A stretch of 64,000 nt of DNA from Aquamicrobium lusatiense (GTDB lineage Bacteria > Pseudomonadota > Alphaproteobacteria > Rhizobiales > Rhizobiaceae), in NCBI RefSeq assembly GCF_014201615.1, contig NZ_JACHEU010000001.1:577631-641630 (forward strand), read 5' to 3'. Both the position numbers and the translations under genes were made by a program. The notes below the pieces were generated by a model. That model ran no database searches. It was not told the origin of the DNA and saw only the letters and a list, made by a program, of their open reading frames with translations. Position 1 is the stretch's first letter. Every line of letters starts with the position of its first letter. Below, piece after piece: positions 28,633 to 38,546 of this stretch.

Positions 28633-29585
28633 GGCAACCACCTCAGCCAGCGCTCGCGCACCGTGCCCAAAAGTCCCTTGCGGAAGAACAGCACCAGCAG
28701 GATGAGGACGATGCCCACGACCAGCATGTAGGCGGAGGTGTAGCCGCTGGCGATGTCGACCACGTAATACATGAAGACGGTCCCGAACAGCGGTCCGAGC
28801 GTCGTTGCCGCCCCGCCCAGCAGCACCCACAACAGCGGCAGGATGGAATAGTGCACCGAGGCGAAGTTCGCGCCGACATAGCCGAACAGGATGCCGTAGG
28901 TGGCCCCGGCCGCGGCGCACACCGTGCCCGAAACCACCAGCGCCGCCAGCCTGCTGGAAAAGGTGTCGTAGCCCAGCATGCGTGTGCGCTCCTCGTTCTC
29001 GCGGATGGCGACGAGGACGCGGCCGAAGCCGGAGCGCACGAGGGCGAGCATGAGGAACAGCACGACCGTGAACAAAGCGAGCGCCACAAGGTAGCGGGTG
29101 TTCGGATCGGTGAGATTGAGCGTGCCCAGCACCGTTTCCACGCGGCGCTGCTGAGGCCGCAGCATCAGCCCCTGATCGCCGCCGGTGAAGGCGGAGAAAT
29201 AGATGATGGCGAGATGGACGGCTTGCGAGAACATCAGCGTCACGATCATGAAGGCGACGCCGGTGGTGCGCAGCGCCAGCACGCCGACGATAAGTGCGAG
29301 CAACGCGCCGCAGGCAAGCGCGGCAAGGAACGCCTCTGGCACCCCGAAGCCCAGATGCTGGATGGAGAGCCCCGCGCCGTAAAGGCCGGTGGCGAAGAAC
29401 ATGGCGTGGCCGAGCGAGAGCAGCCCGCCATAGCCGAAGGTGAGATTGTAGCCCATGGCGAAGGTGGCGAGCACGAGGATGCGCGCCATCAGCCCGTGGT
29501 GATAGGCAGGCAGCAGGAAGTTCAGCGCCAGAAGCACCGCGATCACCGCGCCATGCAGGGCGTAGAGTCTTGCGCCCGCCTTCAC
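28629..29585 (-). CDS. livM: branched-chain amino acid-type ABC transporter permease (LivM-like)
   Basis: The 318-residue inner-membrane permease has about nine to ten hydrophobic segments. It carries the LivM patterns ATFAMGYNLTFGYGGLLSLGHA and VSGTVCAAAGATYGIL, and GGAATTLGPLFGTVF near the C-terminus. It overlaps both livH and livG by 4 nt. Confidence 0.92.
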   Translation of the reverse strand: MKAGARLYALHGAVIAVLLALNFLLPAYHHGLMARILVLATFAMGYNLTFGYGGLLSLGHAMFFATGLYGAGLSIQHLGFGVPEAFLAALACGALLALIVGVLALRTTGVAFMIVTLMFSQAVHLAIIYFSAFTGGDQGLMLRPQQRRVETVLGTLNLTDPNTRYLVALALFTVVLFLMLALVRSGFGRVLVAIRENEERTRMLGYDTFSSRLAALVVSGTVCAAAGATYGILFGYVGANFASVHYSILPLLWVLLGGAATTLGPLFGTVFMYYVVDIASGYTSAYMLVVGIVLILLVLFFRKGLLGTVRERWLRWLP

Positions 29586-30463
29586 CGCGCCACCTTGCCG
29601 AACAGACCCTGCGGGCGGAACACCAGCACCATGGCGACCGCCAGCGTGGCGATCAGCTTGGCGAGCGTCGGCGAGAAGAACATCGAGATCACCCCGTCCG
29701 AGACGCCGATGAGCAGCGCCGCGACCACGGTGCCGCGGAGCGAACCAAGCCCGCCGATGATGACCACGGCGAAGGACAGAAGCAGCGGGTCCTGCCCCAT
29801 CAGGTAATGCGCCTGGCTGATCGGAACGATCAGCACGGCGGCAATGGCGGCGAGCATGGCGCCGATGGCGAACACTGCGGCATAGACGCGCCCGACCGGA
29901 ATGCCGAAGGCCTGCGCCGTCTCGCGGTCATACTGGGTGGCGCGCATGATCAGGCCGGCGCGCGTGCGTGTCAGCACCAGCCATGACAGCAGGAGCAGAG
30001 TGGCCGATGTCGCGATGATCGACAGCTTGTAGGCTGAGTATCCGAACCATGGCAGCGAGATGCGCAGGTTGAACGGCGGCGGCACCGGCCGTGCGTCGGC
30101 ACCGTAGAAGGTGAGGGCGAGCTGCTGGAGGATGTAGAGCAGGCCTATGGTGGCGACGATGGTGGCTTCGGGATCGTAGTTCACCCGGCGCAGCACCAGC
30201 CGCTCCGCCAGCAGAGCCACCACGCCCACGATCAGGGGCGCGATGACAAGTGCGGCGGCAAAGCCGGATGCAGGACTTGCGCCGACCGTCGTGGCGACGG
30301 CCCATGCCAGCACCGCGCCCAGCATGAAGAACTCGCCATGCGCGACGTTGACGACGCGCATGACGCCGAACACCAGCGACAGGCCGAGCGCCGTCAGCGC
30401 CAGAACTGCCGAGGTGACCAGCCCTTCAAGAACCGCCAGCAGCAGGTGAGGTCCGAAAGCCAT
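29582..30463 (-). CDS. livH: branched-chain amino acid-type ABC transporter permease (LivH-like)
   Basis: The 293-residue inner-membrane permease has about eight hydrophobic segments and the LivH signatures FGVMRVVNVAHGEFFMLGA, RATQYDRETAQAFGIP and FAVVIIGGLGSLRGTVVAALL. It follows the binding-protein gene by 32 nt. Confidence 0.93.
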   Translation of the reverse strand: MAFGPHLLLAVLEGLVTSAVLALTALGLSLVFGVMRVVNVAHGEFFMLGAVLAWAVATTVGASPASGFAAALVIAPLIVGVVALLAERLVLRRVNYDPEATIVATIGLLYILQQLALTFYGADARPVPPPFNLRISLPWFGYSAYKLSIIATSATLLLLSWLVLTRTRAGLIMRATQYDRETAQAFGIPVGRVYAAVFAIGAMLAAIAAVLIVPISQAHYLMGQDPLLLSFAVVIIGGLGSLRGTVVAALLIGVSDGVISMFFSPTLAKLIATLAVAMVLVFRPQGLFGKVAR

Positions 30464-30495
30464 GTCCTGCTACCTGCCCGCACCACGCCAGCGCA

Positions 30496-31800
30496 TCACA
30501 GCGGCTGCGTCGTGTAGTCCGCCTCCGGCTCGTAGCGGCCGTCCTCGATCGAGGTCTTGTGGACCACGTTGAGGCGCCCGCCTTCCATCTTGGAGATGTA
30601 CTGGTGGCCGAAGACCTGATGGATCTTGCCGTCGAACACCTTGTCACCCTGCGGGTGCTCAGGTCCCTCGGCTATCGTCGTGATCGCCTCGGTCGCCTCG
30701 ACCAGCTTTGCCCGGTCTTGCGGCCCCTGATAATTGCAGGCTTCCATCGCCTGCTTGATGACGTAGAGCGTCTCCCAGCATCCGAACATGTGGCCGGCGG
30801 TCGACACGTCGCGCGGATCGTTGACGGAAGCGCCATTGTCATCGATGCCGACGGCGGCGCGGTAGGCCTTCTGGGCGTCGGTGTCGGTGGGCTGCGCATA
30901 GCGCGCGAAGCCTTCCCAGAAATGGCTGCCGTCCAGATAGTCGAGGCCGGGGCTGTTGAGGTCGACGGCTTCCAGCGAATCGATGAAGCCGAAGAGCTGC
31001 GGGCCGTTGGCCCCGTAGAACTCGCCCAGTTCCTTGACGAAGGTGAGCACGGCCGGACCGACCATGACGTGGTAGAGCACGTCGGTGCTGGACGGGATCT
31101 GCGGGAAGTACTTGGTGAAGGAGGTTTCCGTCGGCGGAATGGCGATCTTCGCCACGACTTCGGCGCCGGCCTGTTGCAGGGCCGGCGGCAGGTAGTCGCG
31201 GTGATCGTAGCCGAAGGCGTAATCGGGATAGATCATCGTCACCTTCTTGCCGGCGTTGGCCGCGATCCATGGCGCGACGGACGTAACCTGCGCGCGCACG
31301 TCGGTGATGCCGGGCTGCAGGCACCAGCGGTTCAGCTGGCCGGACGCAACATGGTAGCCCTCGCTGACCACGTAGTAGGGGATCTTCAGCTCCTCGGCGG
31401 TGGGCGCCGAGCCGATCACCACATGCGAGAACAGGGTGCCGTAAACGATGTCGACCTTATGCTGGTTGGCGAGCTTGGCCACCACCTCGGCGCCGCGGCC
31501 GGCGTCGGTGCCGTCATCCTCGATGACGATCTCGACCGGGCGGCCATTGATGCCGCCGGCCTCGTTGATCAGCTTCACGGCGGCGGCGGTGGTGCGCTCG
31601 TACCAGCGGCCATAGGAGGCGCCGATGCCCGTGCGATGGCACTGGAAACCGATGCGGATCGGAGCCGAGCTCTGGGCCTGCGCATAGCGCACGAAACCGG
31701 GGGCCGTTATCAGTCCGCCTGCCGCGGCGAGGCCCTTCAGGGCAGTGCGACGGGTAAGCGGAGCCGTTCCGGTAGCGGAAAAGGTCTTCCGATCGGTCAT
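30496..31800 (-). CDS. ABC transporter substrate-binding protein (LivJ/AmiC-like), Tat-type signal
   Basis: The 434-residue periplasmic binding protein has a twin-arginine-like signal (TRRTALKGLAAAGGL, about residues 16-30) and cleavage probably after AQA near residue 43. The mature protein is a type I binding fold (PIRIGFQCHRTGIGASYG, GTLFSHVVIGSAPTAEELKIPYY). The pattern resembles amide, urea or short-chain amide binders as much as branched-chain amino acid binders, so the ligand is open. It is the first gene of the liv-like operon. Confidence 0.88.
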   Translation of the reverse strand: MTDRKTFSATGTAPLTRRTALKGLAAAGGLITAPGFVRYAQAQSSAPIRIGFQCHRTGIGASYGRWYERTTAAAVKLINEAGGINGRPVEIVIEDDGTDAGRGAEVVAKLANQHKVDIVYGTLFSHVVIGSAPTAEELKIPYYVVSEGYHVASGQLNRWCLQPGITDVRAQVTSVAPWIAANAGKKVTMIYPDYAFGYDHRDYLPPALQQAGAEVVAKIAIPPTETSFTKYFPQIPSSTDVLYHVMVGPAVLTFVKELGEFYGANGPQLFGFIDSLEAVDLNSPGLDYLDGSHFWEGFARYAQPTDTDAQKAYRAAVGIDDNGASVNDPRDVSTAGHMFGCWETLYVIKQAMEACNYQGPQDRAKLVEATEAITTIAEGPEHPQGDKVFDGKIHQVFGHQYISKMEGGRLNVVHKTSIEDGRYEPEADYTTQPL

Positions 31801-31964
31801 GGGAGAAATTCCTGTTCTTGCGTGGGGCTAAATAGCGAGCCGTGTGGGGGCATGCTCGCTGCTTCGGACGGAATTTTAGGCGCGCCAGCTAAATCATCAA
31901 AGGCACGCTGATGCAAGACCGTGTTTACGTTGCGTAAGGTGGGTGCAGGCCAGTTTCGGTGTGC

Positions 31965-33377
31965 TTAGCCTGCCGAAGGCGTTGCCAGCAGCCACAGGCC
32001 GAACACGGTATAGCCGATCATCAGCAGGGTGAGGGGAAGCTGGCTGAAGGTCGCGCGCCGGGCATCGCCGTAAAGGCGGCAGGCCAGAGCGTGGGCGACA
32101 AGCACCGCCAGAACATGTCCGGCCACGATGGCGCCGGCCTGTATGTTCCACAAAACCCACGCCGCGCCCGCGCCGGAGGTGATGGCGGCCTCGACATGCA
32201 GGTGGGCGGTGCCGAAAAGGTTCCAGCCCAGCGCGAACGGATCGGAGAGGGCCACCAGCGCATACTGGCTGTCGACCATCAGCGCGGCAAGGTAGTGCGC
32301 CAGATGATAGGCGAGCGCGATCGGCACGATCGACCAGACCAGAAGGCCGGCGCTGTCGTCCCTGCCCGTGTGGCCGGCAAGCGCATCGCCCAGCCGGACC
32401 GCCAGCATGAACACCGCTCCGAGCACGGCGAAGCTCGCCAGCAGGCCGATCGTATTTGGCGCCATCACGGCCGTGCGGCCGGGAAAATCGAGCGGGTTGA
32501 CGCCAAGAATGCCCATCCAGAAGAAGGTGTGCGTGAGCCCATCGAAGGATACGCTGGACAGGGCCAGAAGCACGAAGGCCACGCCGCTTTTCGGCAAGGG
32601 CCCGGTCTCCAGCAGCCGCGCGCCCGGCCAGCGCAGGGTCAGGCGTCCCTGCTCGTCACGTCCGAGAAGCGCGAAGTGCGACAGCACCCGGAAGAAGACG
32701 CTCAGGAATTCGCCGCGCCGGCTCCATTGTTCATGGCCGAAGACCAGCATGGCGATAAAGGTCGCCAGCCAGTAGAGGCCGGCCGCCCGCGCCAGACGTT
32801 CGGGATCGTCCGGGGCGGGATAGACCAGTTCGAACCATGCAAAGGCAAGAAGAAGCACGACCGCCGGCCACATGCCGAGGCGTTGCGGCAAAGCGAAGGG
32901 GGCGTCGTTACGTCTGAAACGCGCCACGAGCCTGCACGGTCCGTACCATGGGTTGAGCCATGCCCATGCGTCGCCCAGCAGACCCTGCACCAGCGCCATG
33001 GCCACCCACAGCAGCGTCCATATGGTCAGCGGCAGCGGGTTGGAGAGCGGATCGCGGCTGCCCCAGAAGCCGGCAGCGACAAGGATCGCAAAAAAAAGGA
33101 AGGACAGCAGGCTGGTTACGGTTTTCGCTTCGGCGCGAAGCGGGAACAGGACCAGTTCTTTCGACCAGATGCCGGTCAGCAGCCGGGGCGGCACCAGCGC
33201 CAGAACGAGGAAGGAAGCCGCCACCGCCAGGGCGCCGCCGATGGAATAGTAGCCTGTCGGCAAGAGCAGCACATGGCCGCGCTCCGATGCATGCGCCAGC
33301 GCTTCGGCCGGCATGAATGCCGCCAGCAGCGCGGGCAGGGCGGCGATTTTTGCGATCCGTCGGGCCGACAGGTTCAT
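31965..33377 (-). CDS. polytopic membrane protein of unknown function
   Basis: The 470-residue protein has an N-terminal signal-like helix ending in AEALAHA and about eleven to twelve further hydrophobic segments. It has several clusters of His and Trp (HLAHYLAALMVDSQYALVALSDPF is one region, cited in part: HLAHYLAALMVDSQ). The overall look (HASERGHVLLLPTGYYSIGG) resembles membrane proteins annotated in databases as fenitrothion hydrolase-like, but no substrate can be inferred. It lies between the liv operon and pncB on the same strand. Confidence 0.75.
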   Translation of the reverse strand: MNLSARRIAKIAALPALLAAFMPAEALAHASERGHVLLLPTGYYSIGGALAVAASFLVLALVPPRLLTGIWSKELVLFPLRAEAKTVTSLLSFLFFAILVAAGFWGSRDPLSNPLPLTIWTLLWVAMALVQGLLGDAWAWLNPWYGPCRLVARFRRNDAPFALPQRLGMWPAVVLLLAFAWFELVYPAPDDPERLARAAGLYWLATFIAMLVFGHEQWSRRGEFLSVFFRVLSHFALLGRDEQGRLTLRWPGARLLETGPLPKSGVAFVLLALSSVSFDGLTHTFFWMGILGVNPLDFPGRTAVMAPNTIGLLASFAVLGAVFMLAVRLGDALAGHTGRDDSAGLLVWSIVPIALAYHLAHYLAALMVDSQYALVALSDPFALGWNLFGTAHLHVEAAITSGAGAAWVLWNIQAGAIVAGHVLAVLVAHALACRLYGDARRATFSQLPLTLLMIGYTVFGLWLLATPSAG

Positions 33378-33386
33378 CGGCGGCCG

Positions 33387-34691
33387 TCAGACCTTGACCA
33401 GTTGCTCGACCCGCTCCTCATTGCCGAAGATGCGCAGATAGCGATTGATCTCGTCCACGTCGCCTGTCGCTTTGGCGGGATTGTCCGAGAGTTTCACGGC
33501 CGGCCTGCCATTGGCCTCCGTCACCTTGCACACCAGCGAAATCGGGTTCAGCCGGGTGGTGGGAACCGGCGCGCAGCCCTCGAAATCGTTGGTCAGGTTG
33601 GTGCCCCAGCCGAAGGCCATGCGCACCTTGCCATTAAAATGCCGGTAGGTGTCGACGATGGTTTGCGCTTCCAGCCCGTCCGAGAAGATCAGCATCTTCT
33701 GGCGCGGATCCTTGCCCTTGTCCCGCCACCACGAAATGATGCGCTCGCCGCCTTCGATGGGAGGCGCGCTGTCGGGCCGGAAGCCCGTCCAGTCGGCCAC
33801 CCAGTCCGGTGCGTCGCGCAGGAAGGCTGCCGTGCCGAAGGCATCGGGCAGCACGATCAGCAGATTGCCGCCATAGTAGCGCTGCCAGTCCTTCAGGACC
33901 CGATAGGGAGCCTCCCGCAGTTCCGCTTCGTTACCAGCGAGCGCGGCCAGCACCATGGGCAGTTCATGCGCATTGGTGCCGACGGCCTCCAGATCCGTGT
34001 CCATGGCGAGCTTGACGTTGGAGGTGCCGGTGAAGGATTTGCCGATGCCCTCCTTCAGCGCCTCCACGCACCAGCGCTGCCACAGGAAGGAGTGGCGGCG
34101 GCGGGTGCCGAAATCGGAGATGTTGATGTCGGGAAGCTGCTTGAGCAGTTCCGTCTTGGCCCACATCTTGGCCTTGGCGCGGGCATAGAGCACGTCGAGC
34201 GCGAAGGGACCATATTCGCGCAGCGCCGCACGCGAGCGCAACTCGTTGATGATGGCAAGCACCGGGATTTCCCACAGCGTCGTGTACATCCACGGGCCCG
34301 CGAAGGTCAGCTCATACTGGCCGTCGCGCTTTTCAACATGGTAATCGGGAAGCTGGAAGTTTTCCAGCCAGGCAAGGAATTCCGGCTCGAAGATCTGCTT
34401 GCGGCCATAGAAGGTGTTGCCGCCCAGCCAGATCATCTCCTTCTTGGAAAAGCGCAGCGAGCGGGCATGGTCGAGCTGCTCGCGCAGCGCCCCTTCGTCG
34501 ATCTCGTCGGCAAGGCGCACAGAGGTGGTGCGGTTGATCAGCGTGAAGGTGGCGTCCACCTTTGGGTACATGCCCCAGATCATCTGCAGCATCAGCAGCT
34601 TGTAGAAATCCGTATCGAGCAGGCTGCGGATGATCGGATCAAGCTTCCACGTATGATTGTAGACGCGCCGCGCTATATCGGTTTTGGTCAT
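33387..34691 (-). CDS. pncB: nicotinate phosphoribosyltransferase
   Basis: PncB makes nicotinate mononucleotide from nicotinate and PRPP in the Preiss-Handler NAD pathway. The 434-residue protein has the family N-terminus [16 protein letters not shown] and the catalytic-region segment [15 protein letters not shown], with [20 protein letters not shown] after it. With pncA in the same window the nicotinamide-to-NaMN salvage route is covered. The membrane protein gene starts only 9 nt after its stop. Confidence 0.95.
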   Translation of the reverse strand: MTKTDIARRVYNHTWKLDPIIRSLLDTDFYKLLMLQMIWGMYPKVDATFTLINRTTSVRLADEIDEGALREQLDHARSLRFSKKEMIWLGGNTFYGRKQIFEPEFLAWLENFQLPDYHVEKRDGQYELTFAGPWMYTTLWEIPVLAIINELRSRAALREYGPFALDVLYARAKAKMWAKTELLKQLPDINISDFGTRRRHSFLWQRWCVEALKEGIGKSFTGTSNVKLAMDTDLEAVGTNAHELPMVLAALAGNEAELREAPYRVLKDWQRYYGGNLLIVLPDAFGTAAFLRDAPDWVADWTGFRPDSAPPIEGGERIISWWRDKGKDPRQKMLIFSDGLEAQTIVDTYRHFNGKVRMAFGWGTNLTNDFEGCAPVPTTRLNPISLVCKVTEANGRPAVKLSDNPAKATGDVDEINRYLRIFGNEERVEQLVKV

Positions 34692-34861
34692 GTGCTTGAA
34701 GCTTTGCCTTCGCTTCCGGATGAAAAGATGCCGCGCCGCGTCTCCTGGAGGGCTTCTGCGATTCGGAGAAAGTAACGCTCTAACCTTTTGTTTTCACGCA
34801 ATCCCGAACGCAAAACCGCTTCGCACTTTTGCTGGAATTGCTATAGCACCTATTTTCAGGG

Positions 34862-34890
34862 CGCGCTGCACGCATCGGGTGTGCAGCGCG
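34862..34890. terminator. terminator-like inverted repeat between the MATE gene and pncB
   Basis: CGCGCTGCAC pairs perfectly with GTGCAGCGCG (10 bp, 9-nt loop). It lies just after the MATE stop and upstream of pncB, both on the minus strand. There is no T run, so it may be a Rho-assisted or regulatory stem rather than a simple terminator. Confidence 0.45.
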
Positions 34891-34912
34891 AAATTTCGCC
34901 TCAGGGTCCGCC

Positions 34913-36313
34913 TCAGGGCATGGCGCGGAAGGCCGGCAGGTGCCGGCGCCGCAGCCAGCGCACCAGAAGCAGCACGGCAACGACGGCCAGACCCGCGCAC
35001 AGGCCGATCCAGACGCCCACGCCATCGAAGCCGAAATGGAATGCCAGCGCCACGCCGAGCGGCAGGCCGATGCCCCAGTAGCCGAGCGCGGCATAGATCA
35101 TCGGGATGGTGGTGTCCTGCAGACCGCGCAGCATGCCGGCGGCAACCGCCTGCGCGCCGTCGACGATCTGGAACAGGGCGGCCACGGCGAGGAAGCCGGT
35201 GGCCAGCATCACCACCTCGGCATTGGCCGGGCTGTCGACATCGATGAAGGCGCTGAGCAGAAGGCGCGGCAGCGTCATCATCACCAGCGCGGAGAGCGCC
35301 ATGAAGCCGACGCCCATGGCATAGGAGGTCCACCCGGCGCGGGCGATCGCTTCCGGGTCGTGGGAGCCGTAGGCGATGCCGACGCGCACGGTTGCGGCCT
35401 GATTGATGCCGAGCGGGATCATGAAGGAGACCGAGCAGAGCTGGATCACCACCGCATAGGCCGCGAGCGAAGAGGCTCCGATCAGGCCCATCATCAGGGC
35501 GGCTGCGTTGAACAGGGTCGTCTCGAAGGCCATCATGGCCGCGATCGGCAGGCCGAGCCACAGAAGCTGGCGCAGGCGCTGCCAGTCGGCGCGCCAGAAG
35601 CGTCCGAACAGGCGGTAACGCCTGAACCGGCGGTCCAGCGTCACCACCAGGATCATGCCGATGAACATGGAGAAATTGGCGATGCTGGTGGCCAGACCCG
35701 AGCCGACGATGCCCATTTCCGGAAAGCCCAGATGCCCGAACACCAGCACCAGATTGCCGACGAGATTGATGATGACGCCGATGAAGGCGACCACCGTGGC
35801 CCAGCCCGGCCGCTCCAGCGAGGCGATGAAGGAGCGCAGCACCACATAGAAGAAGAAGGGCAGAAGCCCCCATTGCAGGGTGCGCAGATAGTGCCCCGCT
35901 TCGGCAGCGAGCGCCGGTTCCTGCCCCATGGCCAGCAGAATGTGTTCGCCGTTCCACAACAGCGCCCAGATCGGCAGTGCAACGAGCACGGCCACCCACA
36001 GCCCCTGCCGCACGGTGCGGCGCAGGTCGCGCACCGAATTGCGCCGCCGCCCGACCTCGCGCGCCATCATCGGCACCGTCGCCAGCATCAGGCCGAGGCC
36101 GAATATCAGCGGCGCGAAATAGAGGTTGGCGCCGAGCGCGCTTGCGGCAAGGGTGGAAGGCCCCACCCGGCCGAGGATCATGACGTCGGTGGCGGTCATC
36201 GCCGTCTGCGCGAGATTGGTCAACACCAGCGGCCAGGCCAGTGCCAGCGTTGCCCTGATTTCCTCGCGCCAGAGTTTTCCGGATGCCTGCGCATCCGCTT
36301 CGATGGCGGTCAT
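34913..36313 (-). CDS. MATE-family multidrug/cation efflux transporter
   Basis: The 466-residue inner-membrane protein has about twelve membrane segments in two homologous halves. [21 protein letters not shown] and the later [18 protein letters not shown] are typical of NorM-type MATE exporters, which use Na+ or H+ gradients to expel cationic drugs. ATG at 36313 begins the homologous part; the longer open frame upstream is non-conserved and runs into the HAD gene on the other strand. Confidence 0.92.
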   Translation of the reverse strand: MTAIEADAQASGKLWREEIRATLALAWPLVLTNLAQTAMTATDVMILGRVGPSTLAASALGANLYFAPLIFGLGLMLATVPMMAREVGRRRNSVRDLRRTVRQGLWVAVLVALPIWALLWNGEHILLAMGQEPALAAEAGHYLRTLQWGLLPFFFYVVLRSFIASLERPGWATVVAFIGVIINLVGNLVLVFGHLGFPEMGIVGSGLATSIANFSMFIGMILVVTLDRRFRRYRLFGRFWRADWQRLRQLLWLGLPIAAMMAFETTLFNAAALMMGLIGASSLAAYAVVIQLCSVSFMIPLGINQAATVRVGIAYGSHDPEAIARAGWTSYAMGVGFMALSALVMMTLPRLLLSAFIDVDSPANAEVVMLATGFLAVAALFQIVDGAQAVAAGMLRGLQDTTIPMIYAALGYWGIGLPLGVALAFHFGFDGVGVWIGLCAGLAVVAVLLLVRWLRRRHLPAFRAMP

Positions 36314-36543
36314 TGTTGTTCTTTCCGATCGCGGCGCGTCGGACCGGGTCCGGAAGCCGCACGAGCATTCCGGGAGAAATGTCCCGGAATCATGCTGCTT
36401 TTTGCCTTCACGTGCGGTGCAAGGCAAGAGGCTCGCCATTTCCGTCGATTGATCCAGCCGGTTGCCGGGGCTTGCCGCAGGGGTTGCCATCGGCGCGCAT
36501 CTGTCCAATTGTCCCCGCGGAAATGCAACGAGGGAAGGTTTCG

Positions 36544-37176
36544 ATGCGCCAAAAAGCCGTTTTCTGGGACATGGACGGTACGCTCGTCGACAGTGAGCCT
36601 TTGCATCACGCGGCACTGGAAGCAGCCCTGCGCGAACTGAACATCGAGCCGCCTGCAGACCTTCAGGAACGCGCGGTAGGTCTCGCTGCTGCGCCGCTCT
36701 ACGAGATGCTGCGTATCGAAAAGGGGCTATCACTTCCCTTCGAGGAGTGGATCCTGCACAAATATGGGCACTACATGCCGATGGTCGCCGATCTGATGCC
36801 ACGCCCCGGCGCGCTGGAGATTTATGGCGATTTGGGGGTGAGGGGCATTCATCAGGCCGTGGTGTCGAACTCCGACCGGCTGGTGGTGGATGCCAATCTG
36901 AGGGCGGTCGGCCTTTCTCATCCCGGCATGCGCAGCATCAGCCGCAACGATGTCCTCAATCCGAAGCCCGCCGCTGAACCGTTCCTGCGCGCGGCCTATC
37001 TCGTTGGCGTCGATCCCACCGAGGCAGCCGCCGTCGAAGACAGCTGGACGGGAGCTACCGCCGGGCTTGCCGCCGGCATGCGCACCATCTTCTGGCCCGA
37101 GCGGCCCATGGAGGGACCTCCCGGTGCGATCGTCGTGAACTCGGCCGAAGAGCTTCGTCACCAGCTGGGATTTTAG
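36544..37176 (+). CDS. HAD-superfamily hydrolase (phosphatase-like)
   Basis: The 210-residue protein has HAD motif [11 protein letters not shown] with nucleophile Asp9 and acid/base Asp11. Motif II is VVSNSD, the lysine lies in [10 protein letters not shown] and motif IV is [10 protein letters not shown]. The helical cap between residues 20 and 85 fits subfamily IA. Candidate substrates are sugar phosphates or phosphoglycolate-like molecules; none can be fixed. ATG at 36544 gives the normal N-terminus. Confidence 0.88.
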   Translation: MRQKAVFWDMDGTLVDSEPLHHAALEAALRELNIEPPADLQERAVGLAAAPLYEMLRIEKGLSLPFEEWILHKYGHYMPMVADLMPRPGALEIYGDLGVRGIHQAVVSNSDRLVVDANLRAVGLSHPGMRSISRNDVLNPKPAAEPFLRAAYLVGVDPTEAAAVEDSWTGATAGLAAGMRTIFWPERPMEGPPGAIVVNSAEELRHQLGF

Positions 37177-37240
37177 CACCGGCTAAATTCTTTTCCCCGA
37201 TTGCCTGCTGCACACGGCTTTGCGATAAGCGGCAAGCCCA

Positions 37241-37714
37241 ATGGAGACAGTGGCGATGGGAGCCAAGATCGTGCCGCCCCCGGACTATGAGGAACGCGTG
37301 CGTGCGTCGTTCGCGCGCCAGCAGGTCATGGCCACGATCGGGGCGGAGCTGACGCTGGTGACGCCGGGCATCGTCGAGATCGAGATGCCCTACGATGCGC
37401 GGCTCGCCCAGCAGCACGGCTTCCTGCATGCAGGCGTCATTTCCACGGCGCTGGATTCGGCCTGCGGCTATGCTGCCTTTTCCCTGATGCCGGAAAGCAC
37501 CGGTGTGCTCACCATCGAGTTCAAGGTGAACCTCTTGGCGCCCGGCAGGGGCGAGCGCTTCCTGTTCCGCGGCTCCGTCACCAAGCCCGGCCGCACCATC
37601 ACCGTGGCCGACGGTCAGGCCTATGCCTATGGCGCCGACGGCGAGGCGCGCCTGATCGCCACCATGACCGGCACCATGATGACGGTGGCCGGACGCGATG
37701 GAATTGAAGGATGA
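37241..37714 (+). CDS. PaaI-family hotdog thioesterase
   Basis: The 157-residue protein has a single hotdog domain with the PaaI pattern QQHGFLHAGVISTALDSACG followed by TIEFKVNLLAP. These enzymes hydrolyse aromatic or acyl-CoA thioesters; the substrate is unknown. ATG at 37256 is a second possible start five codons downstream. It lies between the HAD gene and the nucleosidase gene on the same strand. Confidence 0.85.
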   Translation: METVAMGAKIVPPPDYEERVRASFARQQVMATIGAELTLVTPGIVEIEMPYDARLAQQHGFLHAGVISTALDSACGYAAFSLMPESTGVLTIEFKVNLLAPGRGERFLFRGSVTKPGRTITVADGQAYAYGADGEARLIATMTGTMMTVAGRDGIEG

Positions 37715-37813
37715 AAAGCCGGCTGGTGCAGCGGATTCACCACACCCGGCACGATGAAAGGCTGCGGGCGCCAGCAGGTTGCTCGGGCGCGGATTTCGGG
37801 TCGGGTGCATGAC

Positions 37814-38470
37814 GTGACACGAACCGGACCTTCATCCCACCCCGCCACCCTTGCCGGCAGGCGGGTTCTGTTCGTCATGGCGGCCGAGGCCGAATACGGA
37901 CCTGCGCTGAAAAAGCTGTTCACACCGTTCATGACCGGCGTCGGTCCTGTCGAGGCTGGCATACGGCTCGGCGCGGAACTGGCGCGGCTGGAGTGTTCCG
38001 GCGAACTTCCCGATCTCGTCATATCCCTCGGCTCTGCCGGTTCGCGCAGGCTGGAGCAGGCGGAGGTCTATCAGGCCATCTCGGTCTCCTATCGCGATAT
38101 GGATGCTTCGCCGCTTGGCTTTCCCAGAGGCGTGACGCCCTTCCTCGACCTGCCCGCAACGCTGCCCCTGCCGCTGCGCATTCCGGGCGTGAAGGAAGCC
38201 ACCCTCTCGACCGGCGCCGCCATCGTTTCAGGGGCGGCTTATGACCCGGTCGCCGAGGACATGGTGGACATGGAAACCTTTGCCTGCCTGCGCGCCTGCC
38301 ATCTGTTCGGCGTGCCGCTGGTGGCGCTGCGCGGCATTTCCGACGGCGCGGCGGAGCTGAAACAAGTTGATGACTGGACGGCTTATCTCCACATCATCGA
38401 CGAAAAGCTCAGCCATGCCGTGATGAGGCTTGAGGGGGCATTGCGGGACGGTTCCGTCGCGCTCGCGTAA
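37814..38470 (+). CDS. mtnN: 5'-methylthioadenosine/S-adenosylhomocysteine nucleosidase
   Basis: The enzyme cleaves adenine from methylthioadenosine or S-adenosylhomocysteine, recycling the methyl cycle. The 218-residue product contains VLFVMAAEAEYGPALKKLF near the start, a glycine loop ISLGSAGSRRLEQAEVYQ, the substrate-site segment DMETFACLRACHLFGVP and the catalytic aspartate in RGISDGAAEL. The GTG at 37814 was chosen by family length; an ATG at 37754 and another GTG at 37805 are possible. Confidence 0.82.
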   Translation: MTRTGPSSHPATLAGRRVLFVMAAEAEYGPALKKLFTPFMTGVGPVEAGIRLGAELARLECSGELPDLVISLGSAGSRRLEQAEVYQAISVSYRDMDASPLGFPRGVTPFLDLPATLPLPLRIPGVKEATLSTGAAIVSGAAYDPVAEDMVDMETFACLRACHLFGVPLVALRGISDGAAELKQVDDWTAYLHIIDEKLSHAVMRLEGALRDGSVALA

Positions 38471-38546
38471 AGGCCCTGTTGCGGCATCGGATCCCACGCC
38501 ATACAAACCCATTGCGCCGGCAGACGTTCTTCTTTAAAGGCCCGAC

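Noticed and set aside
31959..34775. 938-codon open frame on the plus strand
   Set aside because: It lies antisense to the polytopic membrane protein and pncB and crosses the gap between them. Its composition (Arg, Gln, His, Gly) is that of a GC-rich mirror frame, and both opposite genes have clear family motifs.
34940..36640. 566-codon open frame opposite the MATE gene
   Set aside because: Antisense shadow with His/Gln/Asp-rich composition; the MATE gene has the family pattern.
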